Positions 55,835 to 64,000 of a stretch of 64,000 nucleotides of DNA are shown here, piece after piece. Location: assembly GCA_018398585.1 (NCBI GenBank), contig JAGTTD010000016.1, forward strand, positions 29,621,212 to 29,685,211, written 5' to 3'. Under the pieces are notes generated by a model, which saw only the letters and a program-made list of their open reading frames with translations, did not search any database and was not told where the DNA came from. The stretch is from Simmondsia chinensis (lineage: Eukaryota; Streptophyta; Magnoliopsida; Caryophyllales; Simmondsiaceae). The position numbers were made by a program, and so were the translations under genes. Position 1 is the stretch's first letter, and each line of letters opens with the position of its first letter.

Positions 55835-56222
55835 ATGGCGTGTACAGTAGATTTCCGGTGCAAGAGAGAAACTCAACAATCTAAACAAATCAACAATGAA
55901 ACTTCAATGGAGATCGACGGTACAAACGAAAATCCACCGCCAAAAAGATCCGCGATCGCCTCATGCGACGATCCAAACAAACCGGTATTCGGCCAGCCAA
56001 CGTACGACGGGGTAATCGCGGGAAAAGTCTCGGGGCGGAACTGGAAGCAGCCACGGAGGAGGGCGTCGGCGAAGGCGGTGAGCAAGAAGAAGACGACAGT
56101 AGAGGAGAGGAAGAGAGAGAGAGAGAGGTGAAGAAAGCGCATAAGGAGAGGAAGGAAGAGTTTGGAGGAGATAAGAAAGAGTAAAGTAGAGAAGAGGAAG
56201 TTGAAAGAGGAGAGAGAGACTA
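55835..56222 (+). pseudogene. CGR1/CCDC86-like rRNA-processing protein, broken 5' fragment
   Basis: The frame from ATG 55835 reads MACTVDFRCKRE, then NENPPPKRSAIAS, KPVFGQPTYDGVIAGKVSGR and NWKQPRRRAS, the conserved N-terminal and core motifs of the plant CGR1/CCDC86-like nucleolar family. It then breaks: after VEERKRERER the frame shifts, VKKAHKERKEEF follows in another frame, and EIRKSKVEKRKLKEERET in a third. The usual LRSG... C-terminus is absent; unrelated sequence follows at about 56223. This protein acts in 60S subunit rRNA processing. The fragment could be a truncated retrocopy or a first exon remnant. Confidence 0.75.
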
Positions 56223-57249
56223 ATCTCCCATTTCCCAATTGGAGCCGTTGCATTCTCCTCTTCAAAAACAGTGGTGCTAACCTAGCATCACCGTGGGTCG
56301 GCGGCCCCGCTTGGGAGTGGTGGATTCACATTAGGGACAACGAGGTGCATGGGTCCCGCAACTTTACTGTCGGACCTTTAAATTTATATATAAATCGGAG
56401 TATAGAATTATAAACAAGGTTATGAAATGTAAAGGTGAACCCACAGCATAATAAAGAGGGTTGGGTTGACGGTTTATGACATTCATGTCTAAATGGAGAC
56501 GCAGATTTGAATCTCAAAAAATTATGAATAATAATAATATTATCCTGACAACATTATCTGAAAAATTCTTGCAGCATTAAATAAAAATTTTATTATAGAA
56601 CTAAATAGACAAAACTTAAATTGTAAAAAAATTTTGGTTGAAATATCAAGAGGTTTAATAATATATTCTTTAAATCCGACATTTTCAAATATTTTTGAGG
56701 GTTCTTGAAATTTGGTAAATTTTTTTAAAGACTTTTTCCCATAAATATCCGTTGGGGTTCCACCAGTTTATGTGGATGTCGAACTTTAAAAGAAATAGCA
56801 AAAATACAATTAAAAAAAAAACGTAAAAAGCCATTTATGTGTAAAATAACTTTTAGAAAATTATTCTGTATGGTTTAAAATTAATTTAAATATTAACATA
56901 TTTTGTAGATGTTGAAATTAATTCAAATATAAAATAATGTTTTAAATAGTCAATAATATTTTTAACGTTAAATAAATATTCCAGATATAAAAATAATCAA
57001 TAAAAAAAGATTTTGAACATTAAGAAAAATAATTTGAACATTTAAAAATATTTTAAAGCAAGATTCACAAGTTATGATTGCAATTTTTTTTTAATTCTTA
57101 AAATTATGTCTAATTGTTTAAAGTGTTTTTTAAATATTAAAATATTTTCAAAAATATTTTAAATTTTATAAAATTTTGACTGTAAATGCCTTTTTACCAC
57201 TAGTTTACTTTTATATAGTTTTTTTTTTTTTTTTTAAATACCACGTCAG
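56223..57249. other. Intergenic, no gene seen
   Basis: GC-moderate to about 56370, then strongly AT-rich to 57230. No gene or element structure recognised. Confidence 0.45.
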
Positions 57250-57995
57250 TAGAGGTGGCCAGTGGGCCAGGTCGTGTGGGCTTGGGCCCAACCCGGCCCG
57301 CTATAGGCCCGTCCCAATACCGGGCCGTGCCTCGGGCCCGGTTCATAGAGCTGTTGCCAATGGCTCTTTTGAGAGGGAGCAACAGCTCACCCTCCAATTT
57401 AATTAAAAAATTATTATATATTTATCTATACATAGCCAACCCATCCATTTTATTTTTCTCACAAACAAATCTCCTATTCTCTCTTCTCTCTTTATACATT
57501 CATCTACTTCTATTTACAATATTGTGTTCTAAATTTCTAAAGTACAAAGATGACAAAGCATTTGGCTCGTAGAATCTCGGTCAAATTTGAATTTCATTGT
57601 TCGCTCGCTATGATAATTTTAGTATCGAAATTTTATTTTTTTCGCATTTTTATCTACTTAATTTCATAATTTTGCATTAATAGCTGCATTTTTAAAATTC
57701 TAATCAGTAATACTACCATGGCACACAACACATCATCGTCTGAAGCCGATCGTTCTAGTTCTAGTTTTTCTCGACGACCGCCTATAACACCTAAGAGGAG
57801 TATAATTGTCGAACTTTATATTGACGAATGAGCTTTTCTAGAACCAGCCCATCACCTCCATGCACTAACAGTATAGATTGGGACTTCGAACAACAGTCCT
57901 ACAACGAGCAAGATTGTTTTGACTCACAAACTAAAGAGGAACCCACGCTCACCACCGAAACCCAGCCCGAAAAAACTAGTACTAATAGTACTGAC
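57250..57995 (+). mobile_element. 5' end of a hAT transposon
   Basis: Starts TAGAGGTGGCC with the GGGCCNGG-rich subterminal zone typical of hAT elements. Then a CT-rich leader and an N-terminal Ser-rich coding start (ATG 57718: MAHNTSSSEADRSSSSFSRR) run out of frame at about 57828. The BED finger and core are missing because an L1 sequence abuts at about 57996. The terminus is the inverse of the one at 17564. Confidence 0.72.
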
Positions 57996-60105
57996 AGTGC
58001 TCTGAAACATTGCAAGAGGTTCTGTATTTTGAAGATTATGCCTTCATCAGCCGGGCAGAAGAACAATGTGTCATCAGCAAAGTATAAGTGTGTTAGCAAT
58101 ATCTTCTAAGTTCCTATTTCAATGCCTTGAATTCTATTCCTTCTGACAGCCTCAATCACTGATCTATTTAGCACTTCTGATAGCAATACAAACAAGAATG
58201 GTGAAAGTGGGTCACCTTGTCTAAGCCCTCTTTCCATTTTGAATGGAGGAGTTGGTGAGCCATTGACAAGGATGGACATATATGAGGTAGAGATACATTC
58301 AAACACCCAGCTGCAAAATTTGCTCCCAAAACCCATTTTCTCAAGCACTGTTTCACAAATAACCAATTTACCGAATCATATGCCTTTTGGAAATTGATCT
58401 TTAGTTACACTCCCTTCTACTTTTTCTTCTTCAACTAATGAACCATCTCATTAGCCACAAGAGCCCCATCCAGAATTTGCCTTCCTTTTACAAAGGCAGT
58501 TTGATTCTCCCTAACTAGATTCTTCATCACCTTTGCCACTCTCTTGCTTGGTACCTTGGATATAACCTTGTACACATAGCCCACCATACTAATGGGTCTA
58601 AACTCTGCAATCTCTACTACTCCATCTATCTTTTGGATTAATGAAATCCATATGGCATTGACAGATGGGTTCATAGCTCCCGAGACACAGAATTCTTTGA
58701 TATATGCTACCAAGTCATCACCTAGTGTATCCCACATAGTTTTTATGAATTTGAAGTTAAAACCATCATATCCTGGCGCTTTGCTTACGTTGCAATCCCA
58801 AACTGCTGCCTTATTTCTTCAAAATCTAGAATTATGTCAAGCTGAGCTGCTGATTCTGCATCCAGCCTTGGCAGGTCAAGTTCTCCCACATCAAGTCTGC
58901 ACGGCTGAGGTTCTGAGTACATGTGCTGAAAGTATGAGGTAATTGCAGCTTTCATCTGTCTTGGCTTGTAAAACACTTGACCACCCACTCTTACTCTATG
59001 CAAAGCTTTCTTCTTGATCTGATAGATGCAAGGGTATGGAAATACTTGGTGTTTTGATCCATTTCCTTGATCTCTTTGCTTCTTGAGAATTGTAGCCAAT
59101 ATCTCTCTTTCCTTGTATACCAAATCCAAAGTAATGAAGTGGCCGCAGCCTTTCTAGCCAAGTTTTCTGCTGATAGTTGCATCAACTCTGCTTTGGATCT
59201 CAATCTATCCAGCTCATCTTCTAATGCAGCAATCTTAAGCTCAATGTGACCATAGACCTCCTTGTTCCACTTCCTCAAAGGCTGCTGAAATCTCTTCAGT
59301 TTTTTCACAAATGAAATGCCTGAATTTGCTTGCCACTCTTCTTTTACAATTTTGGAATACTCTGAGTGTGAAAACCAGCAATCAAAGAACCTGAAAGGTT
59401 TGGGACCCCACTGTGTTTCCTCCAACTGAGTGATGATAGGACAATGATCTGACAGTGCCTTTTTTAGCCCAAACAACTGAAGATGTGGGAATCTACTAAG
59501 CCATTCTTTTTGAACTAACACTCTATCTATGCGACTCATAGAGTTACCTCTTGCCCAAGTGAACTTTCTTCCTGTTAATGGCACATCTATCACCCCTATC
59601 TTGTTCATAAAGTCTCTGAAGTCTCTGGTTCCTTGAGTCATGTTCGGCTTCCCTTTTCTTTCTCCAATATTCAGGATTTCATTGAAATCACCAAATAGGA
59701 ATGTAGGGATGTTATTAGCATTAAGAACCCTTTGTAATTCTTCCCAAATGGCCCCCCTTCCCTCCTTAGAACATGGGCCATAAACTAAGCATATTATACA
59801 AGTAAAATCTTCTTTAAGCATAGAGCCCACCAAGCAAATCCATCGTGTACCTTTAATTGTGTAGGTGACCGTGAAATCATCATTATCTCATATTAGAATT
59901 AGTCCACTAGATCCTCCCTCAATTGGAACCTCCTCCTAGTGGCTTGTGTCAGCTCCCCAGCACTTTCTGATTTCTGTTGCTGAGACTTTACTGTGTTTTG
60001 TTTCAACCAGACCAAGTATAGACAGTCAATGAAATGTCCTTGATTGTAGCCTTCTTCTCCTTTCCCCCAAATCCCCTCACATTCCATGCGTAAAACTTCA
60101 TCTTT
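57996..60105 (-). pseudogene. L1 ORF2 (AP endonuclease and partial RT), frameshifted
   Basis: The EN starts at about 60105 with MKFYAWNVRGFGGKG, then shifts frame. 59833-58991 keeps FLFGDFNEILN, TWARGNSMSRIDRVLV and SDHCPI, including the Asp/His catalytic positions of the APE fold. The RT follows in pieces: SVNAIWISLIQK and FRPISMVGYVYKVISKV, then NQTAFVKGRQILDGALVANE (58737-58435), GFGSKFCSWV and [20 protein letters not shown] (58366-58106), and YFADDTLFFC (about 58085). Stops at frame changes. The sequence ends at about 57996. Confidence 0.85.
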
Positions 60106-61982
60106 TTTGTGCTGGCAGTGACATGCGTCTCTTCTTTTTCTTCCTTCTATTGACAGTGAAATCTTCCTCTTCTGTTGCACACATAATTTTGATTATCTCC
60201 TCTTTTGGTCCATGAAATCTAAATCCGACATCCTCTCCCAAAGACCATGCTTCCTTTGCCCTTTCCTTTCTTTTCTTGGGCTTAGTCTTCAGTAATGTTT
60301 TTCCTTTACAACTTGTTGTTGTCTCATTTGTAGCTATTTGTATTGTGGGTGATAGATCAGTACTGAGGTCTACATAGACTTCTATATGTGGTTGTTCTTG
60401 TACTGGAGGGCTTAGGTGCACACTATTTTCAATTTCAAATTCAAATTGGTGTCCTTGTTGTGTCTGAGAGTGGTCAATTGTCCATTGGTACAAGCTCCTT
60501 TTGTAACTTTTCCCCTTACGTGCTACCTTGTACTTGACTTTCCCCATGCTTTTGAAAAGTCCCTTCTTTATTTGGTACTGCTAAAGCTGGCACTCCCTCT
60601 TCATTAATTGCTTCTTGTACTTTCTTTCCATCTTCCCATGCGTGACCGTACTTCCCCAACCCTGTCTCTTGTTCTTGCCATGGCCTGTTTTCGGCCAGCC
60701 TATTACCGCATTGCGGTGAAGATGCACTCTCTCTTGAAGCTATTGCCAGCCTCTGATCTCCCGGAGTCTCGTCTACCCCGGACAGAAGCTCAAACTCAGA
60801 TCCCAGTTCCATCTCCTGATCATCTCTTGGACACATTGCTAAGGGTAGTGGATTTTGATCTTGATCCTCTTGACTTGAATCATCTCCTCCTTTGTATGGA
60901 TCTCCTACGTGACTCCCCTCTATCCAGGTTCCTTCCACTGCTTCCTTGAAAACCACATTTAATTTCATGTCTCCAATCAGAATTCCAACTTGTAACACTA
61001 TTCCCCAACATTCTCTAATCTTCTTAAAGTTATTTTTGGACCACCCATGTAATGGTAGTCCCTGGATTATAAGCCATGTTGTTTTGTTACTACAACATTC
61101 TCCTTTGGTCCAATTTCTTGCCTCCACACACCAAGCATTAAGCCATTGTTCCTCCTCTCTTACAAATGTGTCTCTTTCATCTGAACTTGCGAATGTTAGA
61201 AGCCATTTCTTTGCTCCCATATTCCTGATTCTGATTATTTTAGCTTCTTTCCTGCAGTTTTGTAAAGGTATGTCTTCATATTTCATCATTTGATCCACGC
61301 AGCATATGATCCTCCTTTTCATTTCTTCTATCATCTGTTCCTCCCTCTCCCCTTGGATCTCTTTCTTGTCACCTGTCCTTGTGTCTCTCATATCTCTCCT
61401 TTCCTCATTTTGTTGATGCAAGTTCTCATTCTGTTGCTGTCTGGCTTGATTACGCCTTTGATCCCTTCCCCCATTTCTTGTCTTCTTTTCAAATCTAGCA
61501 TACTTGACAAATAGATTACCTCCTCTTAGTGCCGCTCCATTCAACCCCTCAATAGCTTTATCCGCCTCATCCCGCTGTTGGAATTTGACAAATCCAAATA
61601 TGAGTCTTTTATTCTGTCTTCTCTTATGGGACACAAATGTTTCCTGTATCTGCCCATATCTCTGGAAGAGGTAAAAAATCCTTTCTGAGGTGAAGTAGAT
61701 CGGTAAGTTATCCATGAAAAGGGTTCTTGTTGTTCCTTCTTCCTGTCAGATTTTCCCTTGTCCTTGTTCTTCTTCTTGTCTGCTGCCATCTTGGTTGTTA
61801 TTCTCCCCTGCCTCCACTCTTCCTTGTACCTCAGTGTGTGCATCTAGCATGTGATTGTTTCCAGTTTGAATTTGTTGTTGTTGTGTGTTGTCGTCTTCAA
61901 ACACCCATCCACCTCTCACACCATTAGCAAACCTTCTAACTCTCCAGACTCTTCCTCTCCATCTCCTCTCCATCGAGGTCAA
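60098..61982 (-). pseudogene. L1 ORF1 (RRM plus DUF4283-like RNA-binding protein), frameshifted
   Basis: The N-terminal part (from 61982) is Q/K-rich. After a frameshift the RRM runs from MDNLPIYFTSERIFYLFQRY (RNP2 at MDNLPI) through RLIFGFVKF (RNP1) to about residue 75 of the 61715-60516 frame. A DUF4283-like domain follows (WLLTFASSDERDTFVREEEQ, WLIIQGLPLHGWSKNNF). A further frameshift leads to the C-terminal tail in 60547-60098 (AWSLGEDVGFRFHGPKEE), similar to the tails at 27550-27735 and about 32050-32140. In active L1s the protein coats the RNA. Dead here. Confidence 0.82.
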
Positions 61983-62812
61983 AATATTTCAGCAATAGCA
62001 GATGGTATTGCAACTTATTATATAACTAGCTGTTGAACTTCATTCTGTAAAGCTTGGTATTTTATTACAAGCCATGTTCATAGAATGAAAGATCAGACTA
62101 CTGCATGCCAGGAAAACCTTTTTGGGCTTGATTTAGGTCTAGATTCGAACTATTTATTTTATATAAATTTCGTGTATAATTAAAATTGTTAGTTCAATGC
62201 CCACTTTGCCCATTAGAAGGGCATACTACCTGAAGCTCACAACACAAATCCATAACCATTCACCTCCCCAAGAAAACTCACTAAGGAAGAAAAAAATGCG
62301 AGCTTTCTCGCCACCGCTCTCCTCCTCCTCTCCACCGTGGCCTTTGCCGATGAAACCACCAACTCCATCATCGCCGTTCGTGACACCAATGGTAGAAGGC
62401 TCCGAGTAGGAGAAGGTACTACATCAGTTCAAACTTTTATGGCGCAACTGGTGGCGATCTCGCCCTCTGCTTTAGAAATACATGGTCTTGCCCCCTCTAT
62501 GTGGCCCAAGAATTCTCTGACGTACGCCCTGGCATCCCTGCCAGATTCTACCCTGTCAATTCGAACCAAACTATCATACGCACCTCAACCGATCTCAATG
62601 TGGTATTTATCATTTCTGTCTTTATTTTCTTTTTTTTTTTTTAAGTTTCGTTCTTTTATTTTAAATATTTCATTTTATTGCCTTGAAGTCTAGTGAAATT
62701 ATACTTTAATAAATCAACTTTTTAGTCCCGTAGTTATGGTAAAGTATATTTTTAGTAAATTGTTAGTGAATCCCTGACTAGATTTCACATAAAGATGATA
62801 TTGAAGGTTGAT

Positions 62813-63409
62813 GGAGTTGGTGGTTGGAGTTAGGGTCGGCGAAAGTGTGAAAATTAGGGTCGATTTGGCGGTTGGTGTTTTGGGTCTGTAAAGTTCGATG
62901 GGTGGTCAGGGGCCAAGCAAATTTGGTGTATGAAAGTGTCAGGTGCGGTAAGTGAAAGGTGTTTCGTCCTGTCATGTGAGGTGTTTTAATGGTGTATGGA
63001 TGCTTTGATGACTATGGCAATGGTTAGGGGAGGGGCATTTGCTATGTTACTGGTGGATCTATTGTTTTGAGGTTGTTGGCATATTTGAAGCATGACGTAT
63101 TTGGTGTTCATCACAATTTTTGGTGTTATTTGAGGTGCTTAGTGTCCATCTGTTTCTATTGCCAAGTCATGGGTGTTTTTTTTAGGAGTTGCCATGCTGG
63201 ATTTTCAGATTTTGTTTATGTTTTTCTTGTTTTATGGTAGGTGGTCTTTGTGTTTTTTGTTTTTCGGGTGTATGAGTCGTTAGTTATGACTTTATGGGTG
63301 TTCTTTGTTATTTTCCTTTTTTGCACTTTGTATGCGCCTTCTGGGTCTCCTCATGAGATGCCAGTTTCTGTATCATGAGTTTTTCTCGTTAATTATCAAA
63401 AGAAATTTC
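62813..63409 (+). mobile_element. L1 3' end insertion in the Kunitz D intron
   Basis: About 600 bp of G/T-rich sequence ending 'ttaattatcaaaagaaa', flanked by the 13-bp duplication attgaaggttgat (62800-62812, 63410-63422). It is absent from copies A, B and C. The 3' end resembles that of the element at 31794-32488. No ORF. Confidence 0.68.
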
Positions 63410-63780
63410 ATTGAAGGTTGATTTCATACATCGAAAACGTAACGTCATGCAACAAAGAGGTGACATCGTACGCCAAAAAGATAATATCATAATCCCAATT
63501 TTGGACTAAAAAGTCCTTTACCTAACAGGTAGACTAGAAAATTCATACTTAAAAATTTGTGAACAGAAAATTTAATTAACCAAATTTTGGGGGTATTGAA
63601 GTGTTATTGACCCTGAACAATACAATATGTTCATCTAGATCTCTAAAGTTTCACAGAGACTTAGGCTTGACCCATGGAGTCATTCAATCAACATATGTGA
63701 AACTACATACACACACAACTGTCGCTATTTTTTAAATTAATCGGCATTAAATTGAGTAGTATTTCATTAAGCTAATATAT

Positions 63781-63869
63781 CCCGGTTTGTCTTTCTTCGG
63801 GTCCCTATTTGGGATGCCGTGTTTTGTATCTAGAGCATTGCTCTTTATCCATCAAAAAAAAAAAATTGA
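63781..63869 (+). mobile_element. Short L1 3' end insertion in the Kunitz D intron
   Basis: About 90 bp absent from copy C, 'gggtccctatttgggatgccg ... tccatc' plus an A tail. It is the same 3' end as in minus orientation at 36127-36210 and 26735-26790. Confidence 0.7.
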
Positions 63870-64000
63870 TTTCTTCTCGTTTAGAGACATTTTTAACTCT
63901 ACTGAAGTTCTCAACTGCAGGCATTTGGCATCCAAGCCTATCGTAGACAACCTGGAGTGTGGAACTTGAACCTGGATACTAACGATAGCTGGAGGTGGTA

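Larger units (their letters stand above)
57996..62040 (-). mobile_element. RRM-type plant L1 LINE, lacking its 3' end
   Basis: Minus-strand order: ORF1 (about 61980-60098) with RRM and DUF4283-like regions, then EN (about 60105-59000), then RT (about 58990-57996). Several frameshifts. The RT stops just past the catalytic FADDTLFFCPADEG. The remaining ORF2, 3' UTR and poly-A are absent, and hAT sequence adjoins. LINEs normally lose the 5' end, so this join reflects later deletion or recombination. The 5' edge lies between 62040 and 62150, next to Kunitz D. Confidence 0.85.
62296..64000 (+). pseudogene. Kunitz copy D (exon 1 frameshifted; runs off the window)
   Basis: Exon 1 is 62296-62602, two bases shorter than copy C. 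A 1-bp loss after the third codon and another near 62415 (GEG then shifted) break the frame, although RDTNGRRLRVGE is readable between them. The donor GTATTT at 62603 and acceptor AG at 63919-63920 survive. Exon 2 begins AFGIQAYRRQPGVWNLNLDT and continues past 64000. The TATA of copy C is altered here (cattaga). The intron has two L1-type insertions (62813-63409, 63781-63869). Not translatable as a full inhibitor. Confidence 0.88.

Overview
This is a stretch of flowering-plant nuclear DNA, probably eudicot although I cannot name the species. It is AT-rich and dominated by degenerate plant transposons: Ty3/gypsy, TRIM, RTE and L1 LINEs, SINEs, MULE, hAT and CACTA. Its host-gene theme is a small, eroded cluster of Kunitz-type (soybean trypsin inhibitor / miraculin family) genes, all sharing one intron position. 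I see no bacterial, organellar or CRISPR content. Many long open frames here begin at non-ATG codons or lie in repeats and are not genes.

Kunitz cluster. Copy A (5750-7260) and copy C (37174-43534) each read as complete two-exon genes. Copy B (29936-30819) keeps only part of the intron and a broken exon 2. Copy D (62296 to the window end) has a frameshifted exon 1. Copy E (54953-55264) is a lone, open exon 2. A minus-strand scrap of a C-terminus lies at 54493-54573. Copies A, B and C also share about 1.7 kb of downstream DNA, including a foldback MITE, so gene plus flank was duplicated as a unit. Each intron later took different insertions: a solo LTR in A, a 5-kb MULE in C, and L1 3' ends in D. 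The only other host-gene trace is a broken CGR1/CCDC86-like rRNA-processing coding region at 55835-56222.

Layout. 1-500: GC-rich low-complexity sequence. 502-4290: dead Ty3/gypsy fragment. 5490-9010: Kunitz A and flank. 9018-16643: minus-strand RTE LINE with a 14-bp target duplication, split by a full chromodomain Ty3/gypsy element (9500-14778). 16764-17564: 3' end of a hAT. 17945-19115: two 5S rRNA-derived SINEs, one pierced by a TRIM. 19181-20985: non-autonomous LTR element with an unrecognised ORF. 21476-23360: array rich in the palindrome TGTCGACA. 24464-24754: second TRIM. 25160-29487: three L1 derivatives. 29695-33310: SINE plus Kunitz B. 33473-35755: two long foldback elements. 36127-36834: L1 and LTR remnants. 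37174-43534: Kunitz C with MULE. 44332-45785: solo LTR with an RTE-tailed insertion. 46878-48254: non-autonomous hAT, then a 5S-SINE with a perfect 16-bp target duplication. 48381-52560: CACTA-related remnants and an L1 RT scrap. 53620-54260: pyrimidine-rich repeat. 54493-56222: Kunitz and CGR1 remnants. 57250-62040: 5' half of a hAT abutting a minus-strand RRM-type L1. 62296-64000: Kunitz D.

Functionally only Kunitz A and C look able to make protein, probably secreted protease-inhibitor-like proteins. The most unusual content is mobile: a 5S rRNA-headed SINE whose 3' tail matches the local RTE LINE, two kilobase foldbacks, the TGTCGACA array and the orphan-ORF LTR element. I did not find a clearly new gene system. 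Coordinates of TE edges come from reading by eye; those supported by target-site duplications are the most reliable.
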